The notes: generated by a model from the sequence alone, not told the origin. Numbered from the stretch's first letter, positions 8,485 to 18,226 are shown. The stretch: 64,000 nucleotides of DNA from Myceligenerans crystallogenes (GCF_039529775.1 NZ_BAAANL010000002.1:310001-374000); one strand, 5' to 3'. Made by a program: numbers and translations.

Positions 8485-9399
8485 ATGAGCGACGAGCGCC
8501 AGATCACATCTGACGACACGGAGAACGACGCGGCTCCGGCCCCCGCGGGCAACGGCGCCGGCGAGGACAGCGACCGCATCGAGCGACTGCGCGCGCTGCT
8601 GACCGCACCGATCAAGATCCCCGAGTCGGAGAGCAGCGGAGCGGGCAGCGGTGTGAGCAGCGGTGCGAGCGGCAGCACGAGCACCGCCACGGGCGGCACC
8701 CGCGACGGGGCCGACGCCGATCCCGACGCCGGCGACCCCGACGAGTACCCCGCCCCCGCCGTCGACATCCCGCCGCACGTGCGGGCCGCCGCGGAGGCCG
8801 CCGCGTCACGCGGGGCCGACGAGCAGCGCACCGCCAAGGGCGGGAAGAAGCGCCGGACCTGGGCCGACGCGTTCCTCGACTCCGGCAGGCGCGACCTCGG
8901 CGCGGCCGGCGGCGATGCCGCCGCCCAGCTGCTGGCCCGGCTCGACGAGCTCGACCGGCGCACCGGCGAGGACATCGCCCTGGTCCGCGCCCGGGCCAAC
9001 GAGGCCGCCGACTCGGCCGCCGAGGCGCGCCAGGGCATCGAGGCCCTGCGCACCGAGGCGTCCGCGGCCGCCGAGGGCGCGCGGGCCGCCACCGCGCGGC
9101 TCGACGTCGCCGAACGGACCGCGGCCGAGAACTCCGCCACGAGCTCCGCGGCGACCGGCGAGCTCCGCGACGACCTCACCGCCCAGCGCGACGAGATCGC
9201 CCGGCTCACCGCGTCCCTCGAGGAATCCCTGGAAACCGCCCGCGAGGCCGCGGCCGGCGCGGGATCCGCGGCCTCGGCGGCCTCGGCGGCGCGGGAGGCC
9301 GCGCAGACGGCGGCGAGGAAGGCGGGCACGGCCATGGTCGTGGCCGTCATCGGGGTGGTGTGCGCGCTGGCGGCGATCGGGCTGGCTTTCCTGCCCTGA
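8485..9399 (+). CDS. Coiled-coil protein with C-terminal membrane anchor, function unknown
   Basis: I do not recognise a named family. The 304 residues begin with a disordered acidic region (to about residue 125) containing the Ser-Gly-rich SSGAGSGVSSGASGS. A long Ala/Glu/Arg-rich stretch from roughly 145 to 275 (DELDRRTGEDIALVRARANE, then AAEARQGIEALR and ARLDVAERTAAE) looks like coiled coil. One hydrophobic helix, MVVAVIGVVCALAAIGLAF, ends the protein, giving a tail-anchored layout with the bulk in the cytoplasm. The start at 8485 is chosen over an upstream ATG because it sits seven bases after a good -10. The next gene encodes a shorter protein of the same design, so the two may interact. 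A cell-envelope or polar-scaffold role is a guess. Confidence 0.75.
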   Translation: MSDERQITSDDTENDAAPAPAGNGAGEDSDRIERLRALLTAPIKIPESESSGAGSGVSSGASGSTSTATGGTRDGADADPDAGDPDEYPAPAVDIPPHVRAAAEAAASRGADEQRTAKGGKKRRTWADAFLDSGRRDLGAAGGDAAAQLLARLDELDRRTGEDIALVRARANEAADSAAEARQGIEALRTEASAAAEGARAATARLDVAERTAAENSATSSAATGELRDDLTAQRDEIARLTASLEESLETAREAAAGAGSAASAASAAREAAQTAARKAGTAMVVAVIGVVCALAAIGLAFLP

Positions 9400-9434
9400 C
9401 CTCGGGAGGGGTTCGCCGCCGGGCCCGGCGCTGG

Positions 9435-9440
9435 TACCTT
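9435..9440 (+). promoter_or_regulatory. -10 element TACCTT of a probable leaderless promoter
   Basis: It ends seven bases before the ATG at 9448, in the short gap between the two coiled-coil genes, so the second gene appears to have its own promoter. Confidence 0.55.
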
Positions 9441-9447
9441 TCTGGCC

Positions 9448-10038
9448 ATGGCGCCCCTGGACGACTCACCCCGGCACGCGACACCGAGGCAGGCCCGCAA
9501 GGCCTGGGACCCGCGGCCCCTCCTGTCCGATCTCAAGGCGGGGGTGCAGGCGCAGCTGTCCCGGGCGGACGTGCCCGGCGAGGGCCCGGACGGCGCCGGG
9601 GTCTCGACGGTCGCCCAGCCGACCGTCGACGCCGGGATGTCCGACCCGGCGGGGTCCGAGAACGCGCGGGTCGGCGGGTCGGCGATGGTGCACGCGCCGG
9701 TCGCGCCGGACTCGGCCGAGTCCCGCGACAAGAAGAACCTGCGGCGCGCGGCCGAGGCGGCCGAGGCCGCCGCCGCGCAGGCCGCGGGCGCGGCGTCGCA
9801 GGCGGCGATCACCGCCGAGCGGGCGATGAGCGAGGCCCACGCCGCGCGCACCGACGCCGCCGCCGCGAGCAGGAACGTGACCGCCGCGCTCGGCGAGCTG
9901 AGCGCCGCCGCCGAGGAGATCTCGGCGCTGCACCGGACCCTGCAGGACGTGCGGGAGCGGGCCCGGCGGGAGGTCCTCGTCGCGTGGGGCGGCGCCGGGG
10001 TGGCGCTGCTGGTCGCCGTCGTCGCGCTGCTCGTGTGA
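9448..10038 (+). CDS. Second coiled-coil tail-anchored protein, function unknown
   Basis: A 196-residue protein built like its upstream neighbour: an N-terminal disordered part (to about residue 90), an Ala-rich coiled-coil stretch (KNLRRAAEAAEAAAAQAAG, then RTDAAAASRNVTAALGELS and EISALHRTLQDVRERARRE) and a single C-terminal hydrophobic helix (LVAWGGAGVALLVAVVALLV) ending at the stop codon. Ala-Glu-rich phrases are shared with the neighbour, which suggests distant paralogy, but composition alone can produce such similarity. No catalytic motif is visible. Confidence 0.72.
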   Translation: MAPLDDSPRHATPRQARKAWDPRPLLSDLKAGVQAQLSRADVPGEGPDGAGVSTVAQPTVDAGMSDPAGSENARVGGSAMVHAPVAPDSAESRDKKNLRRAAEAAEAAAAQAAGAASQAAITAERAMSEAHAARTDAAAASRNVTAALGELSAAAEEISALHRTLQDVRERARREVLVAWGGAGVALLVAVVALLV

Positions 10039-10041
10039 CAG

Positions 10042-10079
10042 CCGGGCGCCGGCCGGTGACGTGACCGCCCGCCGCCCGG
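10042..10079. terminator. GC-rich hairpin between convergent genes
   Basis: CCGGGCG (10042-10048) pairs with CGCCCGG (10073-10079), with further pairing inside. It fills the gap between the convergent coiled-coil and thiD genes and could terminate both strands. There is no U-tract, which is normal for actinobacteria. Confidence 0.55.
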
Positions 10080-10082
10080 GCC

Positions 10083-10943
10083 TCACGCCTCCAGCGCGTA
10101 CGGCTTGACGCCCGCCGCGTCCCACAGCATGCCCAGGTGGTCCACCGGCCCGTGCCCGCCGCGCGAGCCGACGCCCAGGCTCTCCCCCCGCGCGATCGCC
10201 GCGCGCAGCCAGGTCGTCGCGCGGCGCAGCGACTCCGGCCACGAGCCCGTCGTCACGCGCAGCGTCGCCATCGCCGACGACAGGGAGCAGCCCGTGCCGT
10301 GCGTGCTGGTCGCCACGAGCCGCGGCCCGCTGACCCTGGCCTCCTCGCCCGCGGCCGAGACGAGCGCGTCCGGCGTGTCCGACGCCATGAGGTGGCCCCC
10401 CTTGGCCAGCACGAGCACGTCGTGCTCGTGGGCGACCTGGCGCGCCTGCGCCACGACCTCGGTCCAGGTCACGGCCTCGGCCGCGCCGGTCAGGGCGGCC
10501 AGCTCCGGGATGTTCGGGGTGACGAGGTCGGCCAGCGAGATCAGGTCGCGCAGCGCCGCCTCCGCCGCGGGCTCCAGCAGCCGGTCGCCCGAGGTGGAGA
10601 TCATGACCGGGTCGATCACGACGACCGGCGGGCGGACCCGCCGCAGCCACGCCCCGACCGCGTCGGCCACCCCGGCGGTGCCCAGCATGCCGATCTTGAC
10701 CGCGTCGACGGCGATGTCGTCGCTGACCGCGTCGAGCTGCTGGGTGACGAACTCCGCCGGCGGCGCGTGCACGCCCCGCACGCCCTGGGTGTTCTGCGCC
10801 GTCAGCGCGGTGATCACGGCCATCCCGTAGCCGCAGTGCGCGGCGATGGACTTCAGGTCCGCCTGGATCCCCGCGCCGCCGGACGGGTCCGAGCCCGCGA
10901 TCGACAACACGCGCGGCACCTTGCGTCCATGCAAAGCACTCAT
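10083..10943 (-). CDS. thiD: Hydroxymethylpyrimidine/phosphomethylpyrimidine kinase ThiD
   Basis: ThiD phosphorylates HMP and HMP-P in thiamine pyrimidine synthesis and salvage. The 286-residue protein has the N-terminal VLSIAGSDPSGGAGIQADLK signature, KIGML, VIDPVMIS, TPNIPEL, LAKGGH and the anion-hole/catalytic motif STHGTGCSLSSA, all typical of the ribokinase-fold ThiD family. The ATG at 10943 lies two bases after the P1 helix of a TPP riboswitch, and its GGAGGG ribosome-binding site is inside the aptamer, so high TPP should block translation. No other thiamine gene is adjacent, which favours a salvage role. Confidence 0.95.
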   Translation of the reverse strand: MSALHGRKVPRVLSIAGSDPSGGAGIQADLKSIAAHCGYGMAVITALTAQNTQGVRGVHAPPAEFVTQQLDAVSDDIAVDAVKIGMLGTAGVADAVGAWLRRVRPPVVVIDPVMISTSGDRLLEPAAEAALRDLISLADLVTPNIPELAALTGAAEAVTWTEVVAQARQVAHEHDVLVLAKGGHLMASDTPDALVSAAGEEARVSGPRLVATSTHGTGCSLSSAMATLRVTTGSWPESLRRATTWLRAAIARGESLGVGSRGGHGPVDHLGMLWDAAGVKPYALEA

Positions 10944-10944
10944 C

Positions 10945-11027
10945 TCGACATTCCCTCCGCCGGTACGAGCTGGGTCAGGTTCGACGGGTATGTTCTCAGC
11001 TGCCACGAAGGAAGCACCCCGTGTCGA
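10945..11027 (-). promoter_or_regulatory. TPP riboswitch (THI element) controlling thiD
   Basis: On the minus strand the conserved landmarks appear in order: GGGGTGC, CTGAGA, ACCCG, GAACCTGA, then CGGCGGAGGGA. The P1 helix is exact: TCGACA at 11027-11022 pairs with TGTCGA at 10950-10945. The ribosome-binding site lies within the aptamer's 3' strand and the thiD ATG follows P1 by one base, so direct occlusion of ribosome binding is the likely mechanism. Confidence 0.95.
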
Positions 11028-11079
11028 TTTCTTTCCCAGCTTACGGGGCCACGGCCTGACTTGTCGAGAAAAGTCCGGC

Positions 11080-11940
11080 TCAGCGGGATGTCGGGTGGGT
11101 CACACCGGCCCGGTCCAGGACGGCGCGGGCATGGCGCAGCACCGGCTCGTCGATCATGACGCCGTCGAGCGTGAAGACCCCCGTGCCGCCGGGGGCGGAA
11201 CCGCCCGCCGCCCCGGCCGCGGCGAGGATGCGGCTCGCGCGCGCGATCTCCTCGCCGCTCGGCGCGTACGCGGCGCGGATCACCGGCACGTGCTTCGGGT
11301 GGATGCAGGCCGTGGCCGCGAAGCCGGACGCGACGGCGTCGGCCGCCTCGGCGCGCAGGCCGTCCAGGTCGTCGATGTCGAGGTGGACGGCGTCGATCGC
11401 CGGTTTGCCCGCGGCGCCCGCCGCGAGCAGCACGTGGGCCCGGGCCGTGCGGGCGACGTCGCGGTACTCCCCCCGCGCGCGCTCGCCCGGCCCGAAGCGG
11501 CTGGAGGTGCCGCCGAGCGACGCGACCAGGTCCTCCGCGCCCCACATCAGCGCGATCACCTCGTCCCGGTGCGCCAGGGCGGGCGCCTCGACGACACCCG
11601 CGGCCGTCTCGCACAGGGCGATGACCCGGAACCCGTCGAGCGCGGGCAGGCCCGCGTCGGCCTTGGCGACCATCAGCGTGCGGAATGGCGTGGCCCGCAC
11701 GGCGGCCAGGTCGGCGGCGTGATCGCGGGTCCCGGGCGGGTTGACCCGCACGACGGTGCGCTCGGGGTCGAGGGCGCCCGCGGCGGCGTCGGACCTCAGC
11801 GCGTCGCGCGCGGCGGGCCGCGCCCCGGGCGCGACGGCGTCCTCGAGATCGAGGATGACGCCGTCCGCCCGGGACGCGGCCTTGGCGAACCGGTCGGGCC
11901 GGTCCGCCGGGCAGAACAGGAGGGCGGGTCCGGGGATCAC
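11080..11940 (-). CDS. citE: CitE-like HpcH/HpaI family acyl-CoA lyase (beta-hydroxyacyl-CoA lyase)
   Basis: This 286-residue TIM-barrel protein has the CitE signatures LLFCPADRPDRFAKA, DGVILDLEDAV and MWGAEDLVASLGG. The GTG start at 11940 overlaps the MaoC stop (GTGA). The gene order matches the M. tuberculosis locus in which the CitE homologue Rv2498c is reported to cleave HMG-CoA and citramalyl-CoA, ending leucine breakdown and itaconate dissimilation. By that analogy it should split a 3-hydroxy-3-methylglutaryl-CoA-type substrate into acetyl-CoA and acetoacetate. The exact substrate and stereochemistry are inferred. Confidence 0.85.
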   Translation of the reverse strand: MIPGPALLFCPADRPDRFAKAASRADGVILDLEDAVAPGARPAARDALRSDAAAGALDPERTVVRVNPPGTRDHAADLAAVRATPFRTLMVAKADAGLPALDGFRVIALCETAAGVVEAPALAHRDEVIALMWGAEDLVASLGGTSSRFGPGERARGEYRDVARTARAHVLLAAGAAGKPAIDAVHLDIDDLDGLRAEAADAVASGFAATACIHPKHVPVIRAAYAPSGEEIARASRILAAAGAAGGSAPGGTGVFTLDGVMIDEPVLRHARAVLDRAGVTHPTSR

Positions 11941-12452
11941 GAGCCCGCGCCGTCCGTGCGCGACGGTTCGGCCGCCTCGTGCCCGGCCCGCGTCCAGAAC
12001 AGGCCGTTGCGCACCGCGCGCGCGACGACGACGTCGTCCTGGTTGCGCCCGACGTGCTCCAGCGTCACGATCCCCTGGCCGGGGCGGGACCCCGAGGGTC
12101 GCTTGGCCTGCACGATCGTCTCGCCGTACAGCGTGTCGCCGTGGAAGACCGGCGCGGGGAACGTGACCTGCTCGAAGCCGAGGTTGGCCACGAGCGTGCC
12201 CGCCGTGACCTGCCACGTGGACAGGCCCACCAGCGTGGACAGCGTCCACAGGGAGTTCACGAGGCGCTGCCCGAACGGCTGGGTCGCGGCCCAGGCGGCG
12301 TCGAGGTGCAGCGGCTGGCCGTTCATGGTCAGCGTGGTGAACAGCACGTCGTCGGCCTCCGTGGCGGTGCGGCCCGGGCGGTGCAGGTAGCGGTCCCCGG
12401 GCTCCAGCTCGTCGAAGTACCGGCCGCGCGCCAGGAACTCCCGCCCGCTCAT
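11937..12452 (-). CDS. MaoC-family (hot-dog fold) enoyl-CoA hydratase
   Basis: A 171-residue single-domain MaoC dehydratase-like protein, with the N-terminal GRYFDELEPGDRYLHRPGRT pattern and the central motif TQPFGQRLVNSLWTLSTLVGLS. It overlaps both neighbours by four bases (ATGA upstream, GTGA downstream). In leucine catabolism the step after 3-methylcrotonyl-CoA carboxylation is hydration of 3-methylglutaconyl-CoA to HMG-CoA. No crotonase-type hydratase is present, so this protein is the natural candidate, as suggested for mycobacterial Rv2499c. Function is inferred from position and fold. Confidence 0.82.
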   Translation of the reverse strand: MSGREFLARGRYFDELEPGDRYLHRPGRTATEADDVLFTTLTMNGQPLHLDAAWAATQPFGQRLVNSLWTLSTLVGLSTWQVTAGTLVANLGFEQVTFPAPVFHGDTLYGETIVQAKRPSGSRPGQGIVTLEHVGRNQDDVVVARAVRNGLFWTRAGHEAAEPSRTDGAGS

Positions 12453-13600
12453 GCCAGCCCCATCTCCCGCGCCAGCACCATCAGCTGCACCTCCGTGGTT
12501 CCCTCGCCGATCTCGAGCACCTTCGCGTCGCGGTAGTGCCGCGCGACGGCGTTCTCGTTGAGGAAACCGTACCCGCCCCAGATCTGGGACGCGTCGTGCG
12601 CGTTGGCCATCGCGGCCTCCGACCCGATGAGCTTGGCGAGCGACGCCTCCGCCTTGAACGGGACGCCCGCGACCAGCTTCTGCGCGGCGTCCATCCAGGC
12701 CAGGCGGGCGCTGTGGGCGCGGGCCTGCATGCGGCCCAGCATGAACGCGACGTGCTGGTTGTGCCCGATGGGTTCCCCGAACACCTTGCGCTCCTTGGCC
12801 CGGGCCAGCGCCTGCTCGTAGCAGCCGAGCGCCGCCCCCGCGCACAGCGCCGCGAACGCGACCCGGCCCTCGTCCAGCGCCCGCAGGAAGTTCGCGTAGC
12901 CGCGGCCCTGCTCCCCCAGCATCGCCGAGTGCGGGACGCGCACGTCGGTGAAGGTCAGGGGGTGGGTGTCCGACGTGTGCCAGCCGACCTTGTCGTACGC
13001 GGGCCCCACCTCAAACCCGGGCGTGCCGCTCGGCACGACGAAGCACGTGAGCTCCGGGCGGCCGTCCGGCTTGCGGCCCGTCACGGCGGTGACCGTGACC
13101 AGGGAGGTGATGGGCGTACCGGAGTTGGTGATGAACTGCTTGGAGCCGTTGATCACCCACTCGTCGCCCTCGCGGACGGCCGTGGTGGCGGTGGCTCCGG
13201 CGTCGGACCCGGCGCCCTGCTCCGTCAGGCCGAACCCGGCCAGCGCGCGCCCGGCGAGCAGGTCCGGCAGCCAGCGTTCCTTCTGCTCGTCGCTGCCGTG
13301 CCGGTAGACCGGCACGATGCCGAGCCCGACGCCCGCCTCGAGCGTGACGCCGAGCGACTGGTCCACCCGGCTGATCGCCTCCACGGCGAGGCACAGGGAC
13401 ACGTAGTCCTTGCCCTGGCCCCCGTACTCGACGGGGAAGGGCAGGCCGAACAGGCCCAGGTCGCCCATCTGCGCGATGATGTCGACCGGCAGCTCGCGCT
13501 TCGTGTCGTAGTCGTAGGCGCGGGGCGCGACGACCTCGTCGGCGAACCGGCACACCTCGTCGTACAGCTTGGTCTGCTCGTCGGTGAGCAAGTACTTCAT
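12449..13600 (-). CDS. Acyl-CoA dehydrogenase, probably isovaleryl-CoA type
   Basis: A 383-residue FAD-dependent dehydrogenase with standard signatures: GFGLTEQGAGSDAGA (flavin and substrate binding), FITNSG, KVGWHTSDTHPLTFTDVRVP and the C-terminal IWGGYGFLNENAVARHYRDAK and EIGEGTTEVQ. It should oxidise a short branched acyl-CoA to its 2,3-enoyl form; the operon context points to isovaleryl-CoA. The ATG at 13600 has GGGAGGAACC just upstream. Its stop is coupled to the MaoC start. It is homologous in order and length to mycobacterial fadE19. Confidence 0.9.
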   Translation of the reverse strand: MKYLLTDEQTKLYDEVCRFADEVVAPRAYDYDTKRELPVDIIAQMGDLGLFGLPFPVEYGGQGKDYVSLCLAVEAISRVDQSLGVTLEAGVGLGIVPVYRHGSDEQKERWLPDLLAGRALAGFGLTEQGAGSDAGATATTAVREGDEWVINGSKQFITNSGTPITSLVTVTAVTGRKPDGRPELTCFVVPSGTPGFEVGPAYDKVGWHTSDTHPLTFTDVRVPHSAMLGEQGRGYANFLRALDEGRVAFAALCAGAALGCYEQALARAKERKVFGEPIGHNQHVAFMLGRMQARAHSARLAWMDAAQKLVAGVPFKAEASLAKLIGSEAAMANAHDASQIWGGYGFLNENAVARHYRDAKVLEIGEGTTEVQLMVLAREMGLA

Positions 13601-13662
13601 GGTTCCTCCCGGGGTGGTGGGGAATGGACCGGGCCCGCACGGGGTGCGGCGGGACCGGGGGT

Positions 13663-15675
13663 CTAACCGGCGTGCTCCGCCGGCGCCACGGTCGCCACGA
13701 GCTGGTCGCGGGAGACCTGGTCGCCGGCCGCGACGTGGAGGGTGGCGACGCCGTCGTGCGGGGCGAGGAGGGGATGTTCCATCTTCATCGCCTCGACGAC
13801 GACGAGGGGGGTGCCCGCGGTGACGGGGCCGGGCGGGGCGACGTGGACGACGGTGCCGGGCATGGCCGAGCGCAGGTCGGGGCCGGCCCCCGGCCCGCCG
13901 GCCGCGGCGGCGGCCCGTTCCGCGCGGCGGGCGGCGAACGCCTGCTCGCGGGTGGGGGCGTCCAGGGCGAGGGTGCGGCCGTCCCGGTGCAGCCAGACGG
14001 TCCGGACGGCGGGGCCGGACCTGCCGCGCGGCTGGACGACGACGGCCGGCGCGCCCTCGCGGGGGTCGCTCGGCGCCGGGATCCCCGCGACCACCGTCTC
14101 CCCGGCGATCGTGTGGCTGCGGGGCTCCGCGGGAGCGCCCGGGCGGAAGCCGTCCGGGGCCCACGGCCCCGGCGGGACGGGATCCGCGGCCAGGGCCCGC
14201 GCGGCGGCCCGCAGGTCCGCGGGTTCCGGGGCGGGGTCCTCGGGGGCGGGCAGCCGCTCGATCAGGCCGGTGTCCAGGCGGCCCGCGGCGACGTCGTCGT
14301 CCGCCACGAGGATGCGCAGCCAGTTCAGGTTCGTGCCGACGCCGAGCACGACCGTGCCGGCGAGCGCCCGGTCCAGGCGCGCGAGCGCCGTGGCGCGGTC
14401 GGGGCCGTGGGCGACGATCTTGGCGAGCATGGGGTCGTAGTCGCCGCCGACGACGCTGCGCTCCGCGATGCCGCTGTCCACGCGGACGCCGGGGCCCGCG
14501 GGTTCGCGGTAGGCGAGGACGGTGCCGGTGTCGGGCAGGAAGCCGCGGGCAGGGGTCTCGGCGTAGAGCCGGGCCTCGACGGCGTGGCCGGTGAGGGTGA
14601 CGTCGTCCTGGGCGAGGGGCAGCTTCTCGCCGGCGGCGACGCGGAGCTGGAGCTCGACGAGGTCGAGGCCGGTGACGGCCTCGGTGACGGGGTGCTCCAC
14701 CTGGAGGCGGGTGTTCATCTCCAGGAACCAGAAGTCGAGGGAGCCGGGCTGCTGCCCCTCGCCGGCCCGGTCCGCGGCAGAGGTCAGGGCGTCGCCGGGG
14801 ACCAGCATCTCGACGGTTCCGGCGCCGACGTAACCGCAGGCGCGCGCGACCTCGCAGGCGGCCTCGCCCATGCGGGAACGGACGGCCGCGGCGACCGGGG
14901 CCGGCAGGCCGGCGAGCAGCGCGGACGGTGCCTCCTCGATGACCTTCTGGTGCCGGCGCTGCAGGGAGCACTCGCGCTCGCCGAGGTGGATGACGTTGCC
15001 GTGGGCGTCGGCCAGGACCTGCACCTCGATGTGCCGCGGCCGGGGCACGTAGCGCTCCAGGAGCAGGGTGTCGTCGCCGAACGCGGACCGGGCCACCCGG
15101 CGCGCGGAGGCGAGGGCCGCGGGGAGCGCGGCGGCGTCGTCGGCGACCTGCATGCCCTTGCCGCCGCCGCCGGCGGCGGGCTTGACGATCAGGGGGAAGC
15201 CGACGGCGTCGGCCGCACCGACGAGTTCCGCGTCGGAGAGCACGCCCGTCGTGCCGGGCAGCACCGGCACGCCGCGGGCGGCGACGAGGTCGCGGGCGGC
15301 GATCTTGTCGGCCATGGCCTCCATGGCCTCCGGCGGGGGCCCGATCAGGGTGATGCCGGCGGCGCCGCAGGCGCGGGCGAAGGCGGGGTTCTCGGACAGG
15401 AAGCCGTAGCCGGGGTGGACGGCGTCCGCGCCGGTGGCGCGGGCCGCGGCGAGGACGGCGTCGATGTCGAGGTACGACGACGTCGCGGCCGCCGGGCCGA
15501 TCCGGACGGCCTCGTCGGCGGCGGTCACGTGCGGGGCCGCGGCGTCGGCGTCGGAGTAGACGGCGACGGAGCGGATGCCCAGGCGGCGCAGGGTGCGGAT
15601 GACGCGGACGGCGATCTCGCCGCGGTTGGCGACGAGGACCATGCCGAACGGCCTCCGGAGCGGTGCGGTGTCCAT
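13663..15675 (-). CDS. accA1: Biotin-dependent acyl-CoA carboxylase alpha subunit (biotin carboxylase + BCCP)
   Basis: The 670-residue subunit combines an N-terminal biotin carboxylase (VLVANRGEIAVRVIRT, HPGYGFLSENPAFA, the ATP-grasp loop KPAAGGGGKGMQ, EMNTRLQVEHPVTE) with a C-terminal biotin-carrier domain whose EAMKMEHP motif holds the biotinylated lysine. It charges biotin with CO2 for the beta subunit encoded just upstream (8-base gap). With an acyl-CoA dehydrogenase, MaoC and CitE following, the complex is most likely 3-methylcrotonyl-CoA carboxylase. An insert near the ATP-grasp end (ADRAGEGQQPG) is not universal. The ATG at 15675 is used; an internal ATG before VLVANRGE is possible. 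Confidence 0.92.
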   Translation of the reverse strand: MDTAPLRRPFGMVLVANRGEIAVRVIRTLRRLGIRSVAVYSDADAAAPHVTAADEAVRIGPAAATSSYLDIDAVLAAARATGADAVHPGYGFLSENPAFARACGAAGITLIGPPPEAMEAMADKIAARDLVAARGVPVLPGTTGVLSDAELVGAADAVGFPLIVKPAAGGGGKGMQVADDAAALPAALASARRVARSAFGDDTLLLERYVPRPRHIEVQVLADAHGNVIHLGERECSLQRRHQKVIEEAPSALLAGLPAPVAAAVRSRMGEAACEVARACGYVGAGTVEMLVPGDALTSAADRAGEGQQPGSLDFWFLEMNTRLQVEHPVTEAVTGLDLVELQLRVAAGEKLPLAQDDVTLTGHAVEARLYAETPARGFLPDTGTVLAYREPAGPGVRVDSGIAERSVVGGDYDPMLAKIVAHGPDRATALARLDRALAGTVVLGVGTNLNWLRILVADDDVAAGRLDTGLIERLPAPEDPAPEPADLRAAARALAADPVPPGPWAPDGFRPGAPAEPRSHTIAGETVVAGIPAPSDPREGAPAVVVQPRGRSGPAVRTVWLHRDGRTLALDAPTREQAFAARRAERAAAAAGGPGAGPDLRSAMPGTVVHVAPPGPVTAGTPLVVVEAMKMEHPLLAPHDGVATLHVAAGDQVSRDQLVATVAPAEHAG

Positions 15676-15683
15676 TCGTGCCC

Positions 15684-17351
<1,668 letters not shown>

Positions 17352-17357
17352 GGGGGC

Positions 17358-17415
17358 AGCATAACCCCGGTTGGTTAATGGTGGTTAACCAGACGGCGGC
17401 GCGGCGGCTTAAACT
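17358..17415. promoter_or_regulatory. Divergent accD/tetR promoters with TetR operator
   Basis: The minus-strand -10 TATGCT (17358-17363) ends six bases before accD, and the plus-strand -10 TAAACT (17410-17415) ends six bases before the TetR GTG. Between them TGGTTAA (17372-17378) and TTAACCA (17385-17391) form a perfect 7-6-7 inverted repeat placed over both -35 regions. The likely reading is a TetR site that controls both the catabolic operon and the regulator itself. Confidence 0.8.
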
Positions 17416-17421
17416 GCCCGG

Positions 17422-18054
17422 GTGACACCAGCGACACCAGCGACACCCGTGACGCCCGTCCAGACGCCACGACGGCTGCAGATCCTGGACACCGCGGCGG
17501 AGCTGTTCGCCGCGCGCGGGTTCCATGGCGTGAGCGTGGGTGACATCGGGGCCGCGGTGGGGATCTCGGGGCCCGCGCTGTACAAGCATTTCGCGGGGAA
17601 GCAGGACATCCTCGGGGCGTGCCTGCTGCATGCGTCGGAACAGCTGCTGGAGGGGGCGCGGGAGCTGACGGCGGGCGCCGCGGGGCGCTCCGGGAGCAAC
17701 GACCCAGACGACACCGGCAAGGGTTCGGGTGACACCGCCCTGACCCGGCTGATCGCCTTCCACACGGACTTCGCCCTGACCCAGCCCGCGTTGATCGTCG
17801 TCCAGGAACGCGAGTGGGGCGCCCTCGGCGAGGCGGCCCGGGCAGCGGTCCGCGAGCGCCAGCTCGCCTACATCGAGGTGTGGACCCGAGCCCTGGCCCC
17901 GCACCGCCCGGACCTGGCGCCGCCCGAGGCGCGCGCGGCGGTCCAGGCGGCCTTCGGCCTCCTCAACTCGACCCCGCACTCGGCCCGCATCAGCCGCACG
18001 ACGATGCGCGACCTGCTGATCGGGATGGCCGAGTCGGCCCTGACCCCCACCTAA
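17422..18054 (+). CDS. TetR/AcrR-family regulator of the leucine catabolic operon
   Basis: A 210-residue TetR-type repressor. The DNA-binding domain reads RRLQILDTAAELFAARGFHG, then SVGDIGAAVGISGPALYKHF (residues about 14-55); the remainder is a helical ligand domain. The start is GTG, six bases after a TAAACT -10, so the mRNA should be leaderless. It is divergent from accD with a perfect inverted repeat between, matching the placement of the TetR gene Rv2506 near the mycobacterial accD1 cluster. A branched-chain acyl-CoA is a plausible ligand, but nothing in the sequence shows it. Confidence 0.88.
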   Translation: MTPATPATPVTPVQTPRRLQILDTAAELFAARGFHGVSVGDIGAAVGISGPALYKHFAGKQDILGACLLHASEQLLEGARELTAGAAGRSGSNDPDDTGKGSGDTALTRLIAFHTDFALTQPALIVVQEREWGALGEAARAAVRERQLAYIEVWTRALAPHRPDLAPPEARAAVQAAFGLLNSTPHSARISRTTMRDLLIGMAESALTPT

Positions 18055-18091
18055 CCCCCTCACCCACCCCATCCACCCCCACCGCCGTGGC

Positions 18092-18150
18092 GTCAGTAGC
18101 AGATCGAATCCATTCGCACGCCGGGTTCGGGGACCTGCGGTGCTACTGAC
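18092..18150. repeat. Two-stem hairpin element between tetR and arsR
   Basis: GTCAGTAGCA (18092-18101) and TGCTACTGAC (18141-18150) are perfect 10-bp inverted arms. Inside, CGAATCC (18104-18110) can pair with GGGTTCG (18123-18129) with one G-U. It could act as the TetR gene's terminator, a small palindromic repeat element, or a structured RNA. No tRNA-like cloverleaf forms. Confidence 0.6.
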
Positions 18151-18201
18151 CAGTGGTCGAGCAGCGCCGGGCTTCGCGGCGTGCAGGCGGGTTGCAATAT
18201 A

Positions 18202-18219
18202 TAAGTTTCTGCTTAATGA
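18202..18219 (+). promoter_or_regulatory. AT-rich promoter/operator of the ArsR gene
   Basis: TAAG (18202-18205) and CTTA (18212-18215) are inverted around six bases in an unusually AT-rich patch, and TAATGA (18214-18219) is a possible -10 seven bases before the GTG at 18227. It looks like a self-regulatory ArsR site; arms are short. Confidence 0.45.
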
Positions 18220-18226
18220 TTGAGGT

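Noticed and set aside
10946..10957. Four-codon frame ATG TCG AGA TGA within the riboswitch
   Set aside because: It overlaps the P1 helix and the real thiD ATG follows at once; most likely chance.
18092..18150. Possible tRNA in the two-stem element
   Set aside because: GGGTTCG resembles a T-arm, but no acceptor stem, D-arm or anticodon arm forms.
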